From NCBI GenBank assembly GCA_021405325.1, contig QWII01000046.1:216056-280055 (forward strand): a DNA stretch of 64,000 bases, in the 5' to 3' direction. A model generated the notes under the pieces. It was not told the origin of the DNA. It made no database searches and saw only the letters and a program-made list of their open reading frames with translations. Of the stretch, positions 1 to 9,441 are shown one piece after another; within the stretch, counting starts at the first letter, position 1, and the number at the start of each line of letters is the position of its first letter. The stretch is from Caldilinea sp. CFX5. Lineage in GTDB: Bacteria > Chloroflexota > Anaerolineae > Caldilineales > Caldilineaceae. A program made the translations under genes and the position numbers.

Positions 1-26
1 TGATCGAATCGATTAACTTAATGATA

Positions 27-102
27 GGCCAGACCTGCGGGAAGGGGCCGGTAGAGATCCGGTCAAAAGTACTGTTCTCAGCCCCTTCCCGCGGGTCTGG
101 CC
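27..102. repeat. Long inverted repeat upstream of the decarboxylase gene
   Basis: Arms 27-48 and 81-102 pair over 22 positions with one mismatch, around a 32-nt loop. There is no T-run, so this is not a classical terminator. It belongs to the long-stem spacer hairpins found throughout the window and may end transcription of a gene lying left of the window. Confidence 0.8.
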
Positions 103-181
103 GGCTCCTACGCCAGTGCTGATAGAAGCATAACAAATTAATGTGACTCTGCAAATCAACCACTATGACTGTAGGGATACC

Positions 182-1633
182 ATGACCGAACTTCAATCCT
201 ACCACATGACCCCCGATGAATTCCGCCGACATGGCCACGCCGTCATCGACTGGATCGCCGACTACATGGAACGGGTCGAGTCTTTTCCGGTCTTGGCACA
301 GGTGAAGCCGGGGGAAATTCGCGCAGCTTTGCCCGCCACTGCACCGGAACAGGGCGAGGCATTTGACACCATCCTGGCCGATATGGAACGAGTCGTGCTG
401 CCTGGCATTACCCACTGGCAGTCGCCCAACTTCTTTGCCTTCTTCCCGGCCAACGCCTCCGGCCCGGCGATTCTGGGCGATCTCTTGTCAGCGGGGCTGG
501 GGGTGCAGGGCATGTTGTGGGCCACCAGCCCCGCTTGCACCGAAGTGGAGACCCATGTTCTTGACTGGCTGGTCGAAATGTTGGATCTGCCGCGCAAGTT
601 TCTCTCCACCAGCACTGGCGGTGGCGTTATCCAGGATTCGGCGTCGAGCGCTGTGCTGTGCGCGCTCCTGGCCGCACGGGAACGGGCGACCAATTTTGCC
701 AGTAACCAACGGGGCGCCGACGGCAAACTGGTGGTCTACACCTCGACCCAAGCCCACTCCTCGATTGAAAAAGCCGCCATGATCGCCGGCATCGGGCGGG
801 ACAATGTGCGCCTGATTGAGGTGGATGACGCCTTTGCCATGCAGCCGGCTCATCTCTCTACCGTCATCGCGCGCGACCGGGCAAACGGGTTGGTTCCCTG
901 TCTGGTGGTGGCGACCGTTGGGACGACCTCCTCCACCGCCATTGATCCCCTGCCGGCCATCGGGCGGATTTGCCAAGAACAGGGGTTATGGCTCCATGTC
1001 GATGCCGCGCTGGCCGGAACAGCGGCGCTTTGCCCGGAAATGCGCTGGATACACAATGGTCTGGAACTGGCCGATAGCTACTGTTTCAACCCGCACAAGT
1101 GGATGTTTACCAACTTTGATTGCACCGGCTTCTGGGTGGCGGATCGGGCGGCGTTGATTGGCGCCCTGAGCATTCTACCCGAATACCTGCGCAACCAGGC
1201 CACCGAATCGGGCGCGGTGATCGACTACCGTGATTGGCAGGTGTCATTGGGGCGGCGTTTTCGGGCGCTCAAGCTCTGGTTTGTCATTCGCCATTATGGG
1301 GTGGAAGGGTTGCGCCATCATGTGCGCCGTCATCTGGCGTTGGCCCAGCAATTTGCCGGCTGGGTGCAAGCTGATGCTGCTTTCGCGTTAGTGGCGCCGG
1401 TTCCCCTCAATCTCGTCTGCTTCCGTCACCGGGGCGGCGATGCGGTCAATCAGCAATTGCTGGATCGCCTCAACCAAAGGGGGCAACTCTACCTGACACA
1501 CACGCGTTTACATGGTAAACTAACCTTGCGCATGAGCATCGGCCAAACCCACACCGAAGAACGCCATGTCGCCAATGCCTGGCAGACTATGCGCGCCCTG
1601 GCGACAGAGATCGAACGCGGATTGGGCGGATGA
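182..1633 (+). CDS. PLP-dependent aromatic amino acid decarboxylase family protein
   Basis: Group II pyridoxal-phosphate decarboxylase, like aromatic-L-amino-acid or tyrosine decarboxylases, which turn amino acids into amines plus CO2. The N-terminus has the family's TPDEFRRHGH entry. AHSSIEKA matches the histidine loop stacking on PLP, HVDAA (Asp about 274) binds the pyridine nitrogen, and NPHKW carries the Schiff-base lysine (K306). The 483-residue length fits the family. I chose ATG 182, not the GTG at 143, because AGGG lies just upstream and family homology begins there. The substrate cannot be told from sequence. The stop codon lies inside the left arm of the hairpin that follows. The downstream CBS gene shares its strand but has its own ribosome binding site. 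Confidence 0.9.
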   Translation: MTELQSYHMTPDEFRRHGHAVIDWIADYMERVESFPVLAQVKPGEIRAALPATAPEQGEAFDTILADMERVVLPGITHWQSPNFFAFFPANASGPAILGDLLSAGLGVQGMLWATSPACTEVETHVLDWLVEMLDLPRKFLSTSTGGGVIQDSASSAVLCALLAARERATNFASNQRGADGKLVVYTSTQAHSSIEKAAMIAGIGRDNVRLIEVDDAFAMQPAHLSTVIARDRANGLVPCLVVATVGTTSSTAIDPLPAIGRICQEQGLWLHVDAALAGTAALCPEMRWIHNGLELADSYCFNPHKWMFTNFDCTGFWVADRAALIGALSILPEYLRNQATESGAVIDYRDWQVSLGRRFRALKLWFVIRHYGVEGLRHHVRRHLALAQQFAGWVQADAAFALVAPVPLNLVCFRHRGGDAVNQQLLDRLNQRGQLYLTHTRLHGKLTLRMSIGQTHTEERHVANAWQTMRALATEIERGLGG

Positions 1634-1683
1634 AACGGATTTTTCTGATTAGATCCGCCACAATCAGCTTGATCCGCCCAATC
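1620..1683. repeat. Inverted repeat across the decarboxylase stop codon
   Basis: A 12-bp perfect stem (1620-1631 with 1672-1683; core GATTGGGCGGAT) includes the end of the coding sequence. The GGCGGAT word recurs in the 9362-9440 hairpin. No T-tract follows. Confidence 0.7.
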
Positions 1684-1749
1684 GTTCGACTGCGCTCACG
1701 CCGAAGTCCGCATTCCATAAATCGCTTTTATGACAAAAAGGAGTTGTTT

Positions 1750-2232
1750 ATGCAAGTCCGAGACATTATGAGCAGCCCGGCGCTTACCGTTGGGTTAGCA
1801 ACAAAAATTCCAGAAATTGCCCGTTTGATGCGTGAACGGCAAATCAGCAGTTTGCCGGTGGTGGATGAGGCCGGCAAATTGCATGGGTTGATTAGCGAAT
1901 TGGATCTGATCGAACGCAACGCCCCACTGCGTGAACCGCGCTACCTGGCCGTCCTCTCCGGCTTGATTCCTGTCAGCCTGGATGAGTACCGCCACTATAA
2001 AGACCAGGTGCGTCATGTGCTGGCGGTCAACGCCGAACAGTTAATGGATTTAGACCCGCCGACTGTCACCCCCACAACACCAATCGAAGAAGTGATGGCC
2101 CAAATGATGGATCCGGCAGTTACCAGCTTGCCCGTGATCGAAGGCGAGCAAGTGGTCGGTATCATCACCCGCACAGATTTGGTGCGGGTCATTGAGCAGT
2201 TGGAGATGGCGTTGGAACAAGAAAAAACATAG
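1750..2232 (+). CDS. CBS-domain pair protein
   Basis: A 160-residue protein made almost wholly of two CBS motifs: MQVRDIMSS...TVGLATKIPEIARLMRE near the N-terminus and LDPPTVTPTTPIEEVMAQM in the second half, each ending in a SLPVV/SLPVI-D/E-G-x-hydrophobic strand. CBS pairs form a Bateman module that binds adenosyl ligands such as AMP, ATP or SAM and usually acts as a cytosolic sensor. With no fused effector domain its partner is unknown. The open frame extends to 1630, but AAAGGAG just before ATG 1750 fixes the start. This excludes the preceding hairpin from the protein. Confidence 0.88.
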   Translation: MQVRDIMSSPALTVGLATKIPEIARLMRERQISSLPVVDEAGKLHGLISELDLIERNAPLREPRYLAVLSGLIPVSLDEYRHYKDQVRHVLAVNAEQLMDLDPPTVTPTTPIEEVMAQMMDPAVTSLPVIEGEQVVGIITRTDLVRVIEQLEMALEQEKT

Positions 2233-2302
2233 CAATAGCGTGATAGCGCGATTGCGTGATTGCCGCCGACGCCAAATGAGCTTCTAAAAACAACTTTCCG
2301 AT

Positions 2303-2365
2303 CCGCTCATGGCGAGTCCGTGACTCGCACCGGTACAGGGCGAGTCACGGACTCGCCATGAGCGG
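2303..2365. repeat. Perfect 26-bp inverted repeat
   Basis: Arms 2303-2328 and 2340-2365 are perfectly complementary around the 11-nt loop ACCGGTACAGG. Flanking GCGATTGCG-type words at about 2240-2265 and 2392-2417 form a looser outer stem. It separates the convergent CBS and P450 genes and is a candidate bidirectional terminator. Confidence 0.85.
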
Positions 2366-2420
2366 CAATGATTTCTAGACGGTTGCGAAGCCGCGCAATC
2401 GCGCAATCGCGCAATCGACC

Positions 2421-3839
2421 TCACCGCCGTCGCGTCACCGTCATCGGCAACCCATGACTCGTCCGCAACACAAAGACCGGGTCGGGCTGGACGGGATGGC
2501 CGGGACGTAGACGCAGTTGATAGCGCTGGGCCACCGTCGCCAGCACCAACTGCGCTTCCATCAATGCAAAGTTATTGCCGATACACTGGCGGGGGCCGGC
2601 GCCAAAGGGTAAATAGGCGAACTTGTGCCGGTTGACGCTGCGCTCCGGCGTGAAGCGTTCGGGGTCAAAGCGCTCCGGCTGCTCCCACCAGCGCGGGTCA
2701 TAGTGTAGGGTGGCAATCGGCAAGGTGATGCTGGCCTGGGCCGGAATCTGATAGCCGCCAACCTCAGCCGCCGCCACACTCTTGCGACTCACGCCCCAGG
2801 CCGCGGGGTAGAGGCGCATCGTCTCCTCGATCACCATGCGGTTGTAGGGCAGATTGGGCAGATCGGCCAGCGTCGGCGTGCGGCCACCCAGCACAGTCGC
2901 CAGCTCGGCGTGTAACTTGGTTTCAGCCGCCGGGTGCTGGGAGAGCAAATAAAAGGCCCAGGTCAAGGTCGTCGCCGTCGTCTCGTGGCCGGCAAAGATG
3001 AGCAGCGCCACCTCATTACGCAATTCCTCGTCAGTCATGCCGGCGCCGGTGTCGGCATCGCGGGCGGCCATGAGCATATCGAGCAAGTCACCTTTCTCTT
3101 CTTTATCGGTGCGCATCTGCTCGCTGAGATGCGCACTGGTTCGTTTCCGTTGCTCAATAATCCCATAAACCGTGCGGTCGAGTGTCGCCAGCGCGGCCTT
3201 GAACTGGCGGTTGCGTGACGTTGGCAGCCAGAGCGGCGGTGGGAAGGGAGTGTTCATACGATAGTTGGTGAACTCGCTCACGCCGGTAAAGGCATCGCCC
3301 AACGCACTGGCCGCGCCGAGCAGATCGACGCTAAAGAGCGCCTGTCCAGCCACACGTAGGGTCACTTTCATCATCTCTTCGTCGATGGATAGCTCCTGGC
3401 CGTCGCCCCGCTGCGCCCAGTCGGCCAGCATCGCTTCGGCAGCGGCGGTCATCAACGTACCGAGGCCGGCCAGCCGTTGGCGGTGAAAAGCCGGCTGCAT
3501 TAAGCGCCGGCGGCTCAACCAGCTTTCGCCATCCATTGTAAAGAGGCCGTCGCCCAGAAAGAGCTTGACCACATCGTTGACAAAGGGGTTGCGCACATAG
3601 TTGTGATTGTTCTCCACCAGTATCTGGCGCACATAGTCCGGGTGACTGATGGTATAGGTGTTGACCCAGAGATAGCGCATACGCAGGACATCGCCATAGT
3701 CGCGGGCCATGCGGCGGTAGAGACCGATCCGATCCTGACGAAATTCCCGCATCAGCCCGAAAAGCGGATGGCTGGGCGGGCTAGGGGGCAGGGGACGGGG
3801 GACGGCGGGGTGGGTTGATTGTACAGTTGTGTTGGTCAT
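2421..3839 (-). CDS. Cytochrome P450
   Basis: A 472-residue soluble P450 monooxygenase. The I-helix oxygen-activation motif is AGHETTATTL, the K-helix ExxR is ETMRLYP, and the haem loop is FGAGPRQCIG with the thiolate cysteine at about residue 419. The Pro-rich N-terminus has no membrane anchor. The AGHETT form and the long meander resemble bacterial CYP102/CYP4-like fatty-acid hydroxylases, but the substrate is not predictable. Start ATG 3839 is preceded by AAGGA. No ferredoxin or reductase gene is adjacent. Another P450 of a different type lies at 33943-35166. Confidence 0.95.
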   Translation of the reverse strand: MTNTTVQSTHPAVPRPLPPSPPSHPLFGLMREFRQDRIGLYRRMARDYGDVLRMRYLWVNTYTISHPDYVRQILVENNHNYVRNPFVNDVVKLFLGDGLFTMDGESWLSRRRLMQPAFHRQRLAGLGTLMTAAAEAMLADWAQRGDGQELSIDEEMMKVTLRVAGQALFSVDLLGAASALGDAFTGVSEFTNYRMNTPFPPPLWLPTSRNRQFKAALATLDRTVYGIIEQRKRTSAHLSEQMRTDKEEKGDLLDMLMAARDADTGAGMTDEELRNEVALLIFAGHETTATTLTWAFYLLSQHPAAETKLHAELATVLGGRTPTLADLPNLPYNRMVIEETMRLYPAAWGVSRKSVAAAEVGGYQIPAQASITLPIATLHYDPRWWEQPERFDPERFTPERSVNRHKFAYLPFGAGPRQCIGNNFALMEAQLVLATVAQRYQLRLRPGHPVQPDPVFVLRTSHGLPMTVTRRR

Positions 3840-3862
3840 AATTGTGTCCTTGCCTAATCACC

Positions 3863-3935
3863 GTAGGGGCGCACCCTTGCGGTCGCCCCACGGCTTGCCG
3901 ATAACCATAGGGCGACCGCAAGGGTGCGCCCCTAC
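3863..3935. repeat. Perfect 26-bp inverted repeat at a gene end
   Basis: Arms 3863-3888 and 3910-3935 are perfectly complementary around a 21-nt loop. The right arm contains the TAG stop of the small gene 3932-4159. The arm begins with GTAGGGGC, a word also used in the 28665-28702 hairpin. Confidence 0.88.
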
Positions 3936-4159
3936 AGGTTGGGTTGACGGGTTGGCACTTGGTTGACGGCGACGAGGGTTAGCCCCAGGTCGCGAATGCG
4001 GGCGAGCAGGCCAAAGAGCGCCGCCTGGTCAGCCACCGGGCCGGTAAGCGCCAGTGTGCCGTCGGAGCGACAACAGAGCGTCATCGCACCGAACCAATCG
4101 CCCCAGTCGTCGTGCAGGTGGCCTTGGATCCGAATTTCATAAATTTTGGCGTCGCTCAT
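3932..4159 (-). CDS. Small conserved-looking protein of unknown function
   Basis: A 75-residue protein with no signal peptide or membrane segment. It starts YEIRIQGHLHDDWGDWF and ends in LTGPVADQAALFGLLARIRDLGL. The alternating strand/helix pattern looks like a compact alpha/beta domain. I recall similar short proteins in other Chloroflexota and Actinobacteria, often beside LuxR/MalT-type regulators or methyltransferases, but no function is established. It lies downstream of the LuxR gene on the same strand and upstream of the P450 gene, so all could share a transcript. Its stop is embedded in the 3863-3935 hairpin. Confidence 0.7.
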   Translation of the reverse strand: MSDAKIYEIRIQGHLHDDWGDWFGAMTLCCRSDGTLALTGPVADQAALFGLLARIRDLGLTLVAVNQVPTRQPNL

Positions 4160-4301
4160 AGCGCTCTTCTCGTCCTCAATTTGCTTTCCTTGCTTGTGAA
4201 TAGTTTACTCGCTGGCTGGGGCGTTGTCATTCACCCAAAGGAGAATTGCAGGGTGAAGCGCAAAGCACAACAACGGATTCAGGCAGCAGCGGCTGACGCG
4301 C

Positions 4302-7112
4302 CTACAATAATCCCAACGCCCGCGCCCGTGTCAATGCCTGGGTGCGGCTGTTGACGGCGAGTTTGCCATAGATGTTGATCAGATGTTTCTTCACCGTACT
4401 CAACGCGACAATCAACTCATCGGCAATGGCTTGGTTGGAGAGACCGCGTTCGACCAGGCGCAGCACTTCTAGCTCCCGTTCGCTGAGGGGTTCGAGCAAA
4501 GCGGCGTTGGCTGCCGAGGACAAGGCGGGGTTGGGGTCGGATGGCAGGATAGGCGGGGCCGGCGCAACCAGGGGCCGGCTGGGGTCAAAGGCATTGAGCA
4601 GGCGTTGACCATATTGCACAAGCTGCGCGTCTTGAGGAGTGTATCGCGTCAGATACTCGGTCAACAGGGCGCGCATTGGTTCCCCTTCGTCGAGAAAGCT
4701 GCGCAGATAGCCGATGGGCGCGGCTTGACGGAGCGCCTGTTCCAGCGTAGTGCGCCAAGTGGCTTTGTGCTGGGCGGCATAGGAGAGGCTCTGCAAAATC
4801 AGCGCCCAGAGGGCATAGTAGAAATAGTGACTGGCGCTGGCGCTCTGATAGAGATCCGCTAACAGGCTATCGGCGTCGGCATAGCGCCCTTGCAGCAGCC
4901 AGACGCGCGCCAACGAAAAATAGGGGGTGATAAAGGCAGTCATGATCGGGGGGCGGCTAGGCTGTGTTGCGGTGATTGTCGCCGCCCAGGCGGTGGCCGC
5001 TGCCAGGTCGCCCCGCCGGCACCAGAGAAAGACCCGTTGTCCGTCCACAATGTCATAGCTCGCTGTCCCCAACGGGCGGAGCGTCACCACGGCTTCGTCC
5101 ATCAGCGTTTGCGCGGTGGTCAGGTCGCCTTTGGCCTGGGTGATCAGCCCCAAGGTCGCCTGTGTGTGACCGTAGATCAGGCTGTTGCCGGTGGTGATGC
5201 TCAATTCACGCGCAATCTGGACATACGCTGCGGCTTCGTCCAGTTGATTGAACTCGTAAAGACGCAAGCCCAAGGCATGGAGCGCCACTTCCACCCCTGC
5301 CGCGGGCAGATAACGCCCGTCAATTTGTGCCAACGTCAATGCCTGGCGCAGTCGGTCAATCGCCTCTTGTAGTCGCCCTTGCATCTCGATAGTCATCGCC
5401 AACATGCTGAGCAGGGTAATGGTTGTCACGTCATTTCTGCTGGTCGTGACGCCACCGGCAAGGGCCGCACGCAACGTCTGTTCGGCGGCTTCCAGATCCC
5501 CGGCGCAATAGTAGCCATACCCCAGCCCCGACAAGACGGCGTAGCGTAACTGTTGCGCCGTCGCCGGTAGCGTGGTTAACGCTTCCTTCGCATAGGCAAT
5601 GGTGGCCGTGTGCTGTTGTTGAAAGCTCGCAACCAGTGCATGAGCCGCCGCCACTTCAGCCGCAACAGTGGCGTCCAACAGGGTGGCTTGCCGGGCGATG
5701 AGGTCATCCAGCGTTTGCAAACTCCGGCTCATGGCGAGAACGTCGCCGCGGCCCAACGCCAGCCAGACCTCAGCCAGCGCCAGCCCCGGCCGTTGCCGCC
5801 GCACCTCACCCGGCAGCGCATCCAACCAGCCCTGGACAGTCGCCAGTTGGTGGTTCAGGGAAAAGGCGAGACTATGCGCTTCCATCAACGTCACGGCCCG
5901 GTTCGCATCAGCGGCGACCAACCAGTGTTGGATCGCCTCGACGACAAAGCCATGCGCCTCATACCAGGCTGCTGCCCGCCCATGGAACGCCGGCCCACTA
6001 CCCAACCGATGGCGCAAGAATTCGCTAAAGAGGGCGTGGTAGCGATACCACTGCCGTTCGTCGTCGAGCGGGATCAGGAAGAGGTTGCTGCGCTCCAACT
6101 GTTCCAACACCGCTTGCGCGTCCCGTTCATCGTGTTCTTGCGCGGCTTCCTGCAACACCGCGGCGCAGAGCGGTGCACAAAAGCGGTCGAGGATGGCGGT
6201 CGCCAATAAAAAGTGTTGGATGGCCGGCGGCTGGCGGCTCAACACCTCATCAACCAGATAATCGACCACGTAGCGTTGCCCGCCGGTAAAGCTGCGCAGA
6301 AAGCCCTGGACATCGCCTTGGCCTTGCATGGAGAGCGCCGCCAGTTGGAGCGCGGCAATCCAGCCTTCGGTGCGCGCTTCCAGCGTAGCAATATCCGTTG
6401 GTGTCAAGTGCAAGCCCATGACCTGATTGAGAAAGGTGGCGGCTTCTTCCGGCGTAAAGCGCAGATCGGCGGCGCGGACCTCCGCCAGTTGACCCCGCAC
6501 CCGCCAGCGCGGCAACGGCAACGGCGGATCGGCGCGACTAATGATCAAGAGATGCACCGTCGCCGGCAGCCGGTCGATGATCAGGGTCAACGCCTCATGG
6601 ATGGCCGGGTTGGTGATCAGGTGGTAATCATCCAGCACCAGCACCAGCGGTTCGGTGAGTGCCGCCATTTCATTGAGCAGCAAGGTCGCCATCGTCTCCA
6701 GCGGTGTCGGCTGGGGCGAGAGCAAGAGCAGTTGTGTCTGACGACCACAGTGGGGCGCGACCGTTTGGAGCGCCGCAATCCAATACAAAAAGAAACGCGT
6801 CGGCTCATTGTCGCCGGGATCGAGGGAGAGCCAAGAGAAATTTGGGTATTGGCTAACCGCTAAGTCACCCCCTCCTAACCTCGCCCTGCTAAGGGGAGGA
6901 ACAGTTCCCTCCCCAATCTGGGGAGGGTTAGGGTGGGGTTCGGCGATGTAGGTGGCGACGAGGGTGGTTTTGCCAAAGCCGGCGGGGGCGGCGACCAGGG
7001 TGAGACGGGCGCGGGTCATGGCTTGCAACCGCTCTAGGAGCCGCGGGCGCGCGACCAGGGGGACGGTCGGCGTCGGGATATAGAGCTTGGTTTGCAACAG
7101 GATGTCAGCCAC
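4302..7112 (-). CDS. MalT-type (STAND) LuxR-family transcriptional regulator
   Basis: A 936-residue ATP-dependent regulator. It has an N-terminal NTPase with Walker [10 protein letters not shown] (about residue 42) and Walker [10 protein letters not shown], a long helical TPR-like sensor region, and a C-terminal LuxR helix-turn-helix ([22 protein letters not shown]). In the MalT family, inducer and ATP drive oligomerisation and DNA binding; the inducer here is unknown. It starts at GTG 7112, overlapping the stop of the upstream DUF4230 gene by 8 nt, which implies translational coupling. Between Walker A and the [14 protein letters not shown] segment lies a Pro/Gly-rich stretch of about 27 residues that the family lacks. 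It is encoded by a palindromic repeat (6866-6943). Confidence 0.93.
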   Translation of the reverse strand: MADILLQTKLYIPTPTVPLVARPRLLERLQAMTRARLTLVAAPAGFGKTTLVATYIAEPHPNPPQIGEGTVPPLSRARLGGGDLAVSQYPNFSWLSLDPGDNEPTRFFLYWIAALQTVAPHCGRQTQLLLLSPQPTPLETMATLLLNEMAALTEPLVLVLDDYHLITNPAIHEALTLIIDRLPATVHLLIISRADPPLPLPRWRVRGQLAEVRAADLRFTPEEAATFLNQVMGLHLTPTDIATLEARTEGWIAALQLAALSMQGQGDVQGFLRSFTGGQRYVVDYLVDEVLSRQPPAIQHFLLATAILDRFCAPLCAAVLQEAAQEHDERDAQAVLEQLERSNLFLIPLDDERQWYRYHALFSEFLRHRLGSGPAFHGRAAAWYEAHGFVVEAIQHWLVAADANRAVTLMEAHSLAFSLNHQLATVQGWLDALPGEVRRQRPGLALAEVWLALGRGDVLAMSRSLQTLDDLIARQATLLDATVAAEVAAAHALVASFQQQHTATIAYAKEALTTLPATAQQLRYAVLSGLGYGYYCAGDLEAAEQTLRAALAGGVTTSRNDVTTITLLSMLAMTIEMQGRLQEAIDRLRQALTLAQIDGRYLPAAGVEVALHALGLRLYEFNQLDEAAAYVQIARELSITTGNSLIYGHTQATLGLITQAKGDLTTAQTLMDEAVVTLRPLGTASYDIVDGQRVFLWCRRGDLAAATAWAATITATQPSRPPIMTAFITPYFSLARVWLLQGRYADADSLLADLYQSASASHYFYYALWALILQSLSYAAQHKATWRTTLEQALRQAAPIGYLRSFLDEGEPMRALLTEYLTRYTPQDAQLVQYGQRLLNAFDPSRPLVAPAPPILPSDPNPALSSAANAALLEPLSERELEVLRLVERGLSNQAIADELIVALSTVKKHLINIYGKLAVNSRTQALTRARALGLL
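6866..6943. repeat. Palindromic repeat inserted in frame in the LuxR regulator gene
   Basis: CCCTCCCC (6907-6914) pairs perfectly with GGGGAGGG (6920-6927). An outer near-match pairs CCCCCTCCTAACC with GGTTAGGGTGGGG. The sequence resembles intergenic repeats rich in ACCCTAACCC/GGGGAGG words that I recall from Chloroflexota and cyanobacteria. It is read through in frame in the gene. Confidence 0.7.
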
Positions 7113-7875
7113 GGAAAGTGATTTCTACTGTCGTAAAGCCGGCTTTGCGTAAAAAGTTGGTCAATTGCATACGGGCCATGTCGGCGGTCAGGCGCAACAT
7201 CTCCTGATTGGCCGCCACTTCGCTTTGTAACTGGCTGCGCGCCTGTTCCAGCGCCGCGTTTTCCATACCAGCATATTGCGACAACAGCCAGAAATGTTGC
7301 TGCTCAAAGATTTGTGATTCCTCCGGCAGGATCGCCACGGCGATCACTTTGGGTTGGGGCAACGTGAGACTGATCGTGCCGCCGGTGATCTGCACGTCAG
7401 CCACTTGCGCCATCTCCACCCCCAGTTGCACCTTGCCCACGGCTTTCAAGACCAGCCGATCGGTGACAACATCTTTACCCAGCGTCGGCAGAAAGGTGTC
7501 GCCCACCCAGGGCACAGTGCGTAGGAATTCCTCAAAATCCGCCGTGCGCTCCTGCATGACGATGCTGGAAGCTGTGTATTCGATGGTCGTTAGATGGTTG
7601 AGTGTGCGCCACTCCGGCACGGGCAACGCCGCTGGTTGGCGTTGCGGCGCGACCGGCGCTTTGAGCATGGGCGCAACAAAGGTGGCCGGCGCGGTCGGCC
7701 ACGGTTCGGCGATTGTTGCCGGTTGCGCCGCCATTGGCAAGCGGCTGGTGAAAAGAAGCCCCAACGGCGCAAGTAAGACCAATAAACCCAGCATAATGGC
7801 GCCGATGCCGACCCATTGCCAACGTTGAACCGTCGTCCGACTTTGCGCCACAGGCGCTTCCCTTTCTGCGATCAC
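7105..7875 (-). CDS. DUF4230 membrane-anchored protein
   Basis: A 256-residue protein with one N-terminal transmembrane segment ([20 protein letters not shown]) and an extracytoplasmic domain. It follows the DUF4230 pattern: [12 protein letters not shown], a repeated [17 protein letters not shown] strand, LPQPKVIAV and a C-terminal helix ending [13 protein letters not shown]. The family's function is unknown. The frame opens at a TTG (7902), but AGGAGAGG lies immediately before GTG 7875, so I start there. Its 3' end overlaps the LuxR gene by 8 nt, making a two-gene operon. A sensory or membrane-stress role beside the regulator is only a guess. Confidence 0.75.
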   Translation of the reverse strand: MIAEREAPVAQSRTTVQRWQWVGIGAIMLGLLVLLAPLGLLFTSRLPMAAQPATIAEPWPTAPATFVAPMLKAPVAPQRQPAALPVPEWRTLNHLTTIEYTASSIVMQERTADFEEFLRTVPWVGDTFLPTLGKDVVTDRLVLKAVGKVQLGVEMAQVADVQITGGTISLTLPQPKVIAVAILPEESQIFEQQHFWLLSQYAGMENAALEQARSQLQSEVAANQEMLRLTADMARMQLTNFLRKAGFTTVEITFRG

Positions 7876-8040
7876 GCTTCCTCTCCTGTGTCCATGTACC
7901 AAGGCGCGTTGCCATTATACCACAAATGGCTGCCAGCAAAGCCGCCAACAACCAGCAAATTTCATGTTTTCCATTTGTGGGAATCAGCAACGTGTATGAT
8001 ACGCATATTGGGCTGCGAAGTCGCACGGGGGGTGTCGGTC

Positions 8041-8116
8041 ATCTGCCGGGAAGAGGTCGGCGGTTGTAGGGTTGTGGGAACGGTAGGGCTGAGTCGCCGA
8101 CCTCTTCCCGGCAGAT
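8041..8116. repeat. Perfect 22-bp inverted repeat
   Basis: Arms 8041-8062 and 8095-8116 are perfectly complementary with a 32-nt loop. It lies in the 400-bp spacer between the DUF4230 gene and the membrane protein gene 8275-9336. Confidence 0.85.
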
Positions 8117-8167
8117 TGTAGGGTAGCCCGGCTGATGACAGCGATCAACCTCTGCTCGCCCTGGACA

Positions 8168-8239
8168 ATATCACCGCGAATCATAGGATTAGCGAATTAC
8201 GCAGGGTTGATTCGCTAATCCTATGATTCGCGGTGATAT
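8168..8239. repeat. Perfect 30-bp inverted repeat
   Basis: Arms 8168-8197 and 8210-8239 pair perfectly around a 12-nt loop (TACGCAGGGTTG). This is the longest perfect stem in the window. It is 35 nt downstream of the stop of the membrane protein gene read from the right and is a candidate terminator without a U-tract. Confidence 0.9.
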
Positions 8240-8274
8240 GGACGGACAACCCAGCTTGGGTGTTACCGCTTCTC

Positions 8275-9336
8275 CTATGTACCCAATGCTGTCCGTCTTC
8301 GCAGCAGCCGCCGCCACCAACGCTCAACCCCATACACCCCGCCCATCAAGATCACTACCAGAAGGGCTGCCAATGCTTGCTGCCGTAACCACTCAACCGG
8401 GTTCTTCCAGTGGTGCGAACGCTCACCCTGCAATAGCCGCACGCTGCGTGGATCGGTTGGCGCATAAGCAATTTCTACGGACATTTCCGGACTAATGACC
8501 TGACTGCCCGCGTCAATCGCATCGACGCCGAGGATTGGCTCTTCATAGCCACGCGGGGTATAGCGCACCACCACAATATCATAGGGTTGGGTGGTTTGGA
8601 TTCGGGTCTCCCAGTCACCGCCGCTGCCGTCGCCGGGCAAGGGATCAATTTCGGTCACCCGTTCAATTTGGGTGATAACGCCGCTGGCGCGCAGAGGCAT
8701 CAGGCTGAGATTTGCGCTATTTCGCCACTCGATAAACTTCCAGACAAACGGCGTGACAAAGATCGCCAGCGCCACCAGGATCAGCAGCGCACACCCCGTC
8801 TTATTCTGGAAATAGCGCCATCCCAGCCAGCCGAGAAGAATGACGCCCAATCCGATGGCAAGCCAGTTCCACGGCAGCCACGTCCAAGTCGATTCACCGG
8901 CCAGGCGCACCAGGTTGAACCAGCCGTTGATCGACACGGTGCGCACCGCCGTGTTACCGCCTTCGTGGAGTGCATCAAAAACCGCGGCGGTTGTGTTGAA
9001 GCTGGCTGCCGGCGCTGTCCTATCCGGGGCGGTATATTGGACTTGCACCTGATAGTGGTGACGCCAATCGCCTTCTTTGCGCAATTGGATCGTTTCCGTC
9101 TTCTTGAGCACCTGCGCCGGGGCAATGACGCCGACCTGATCTAGATAGAGCGAGGCGCCGACCAGCGTACCCACCAGTGGCAGCGCAACGACGAAAAATC
9201 CCAGAATGGTGGATTGAATCCCCAACAGGTGCCGCAACAACCCGCCTACCCCCAGCAAAAGCAGGCAGACCGGCAGCGCAGCCAGCGTGGCAATAATGAC
9301 GGGGACGACATTGTCTGGTGTCACACCCAAACTCAT
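8275..9336 (-). CDS. Integral membrane protein, DUF3592-like
   Basis: A 353-residue protein with two N-terminal membrane segments (VVPVIIATLAALPVCLLLL; ILGFFVVALPLVGTLVGASL) and an extracytoplasmic beta domain starting near residue 70 (QVLKKTETIQL). Two or more central helices follow (WLAIGLGVILLGWLGW; GCALLILVALAIFVTPFVW). A second beta domain contains VVVRYTPRGYEEPI and VEIAYAPTDPRSVRL, and the final helix runs into a basic tail. The duplicated pattern of a beta domain with a Y-P-DP-x2-R-like ending recalls DUF3592 proteins, which is a weak assignment. The start ATG 9336 is also near the end of the imperfect hairpin 9362-9440. Confidence 0.7.
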   Translation of the reverse strand: MSLGVTPDNVVPVIIATLAALPVCLLLLGVGGLLRHLLGIQSTILGFFVVALPLVGTLVGASLYLDQVGVIAPAQVLKKTETIQLRKEGDWRHHYQVQVQYTAPDRTAPAASFNTTAAVFDALHEGGNTAVRTVSINGWFNLVRLAGESTWTWLPWNWLAIGLGVILLGWLGWRYFQNKTGCALLILVALAIFVTPFVWKFIEWRNSANLSLMPLRASGVITQIERVTEIDPLPGDGSGGDWETRIQTTQPYDIVVVRYTPRGYEEPILGVDAIDAGSQVISPEMSVEIAYAPTDPRSVRLLQGERSHHWKNPVEWLRQQALAALLVVILMGGVYGVERWWRRLLRRRTALGT

Positions 9337-9361
9337 GAATTACCTGACTTTCTTGGTTGAT

Positions 9362-9440
9362 AGAATGCGGATTAGGCGGATTAGGCGGATCTGTGCGGAT
9401 AAATCCGATTAATTCGCCGCATCCGCCAGATCCGTATTCT
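9362..9440. repeat. Imperfect long hairpin built from GGCGGAT words
   Basis: AGAAT-x-CGGAT-xx-GGCGGAT at the left end mirrors the right end with regularly spaced mismatches. GGCGGATTA occurs twice in tandem on the left. The right end lies at the 3' end of the gene 9442-14589. Confidence 0.7.
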
Positions 9441-9441
9441 A

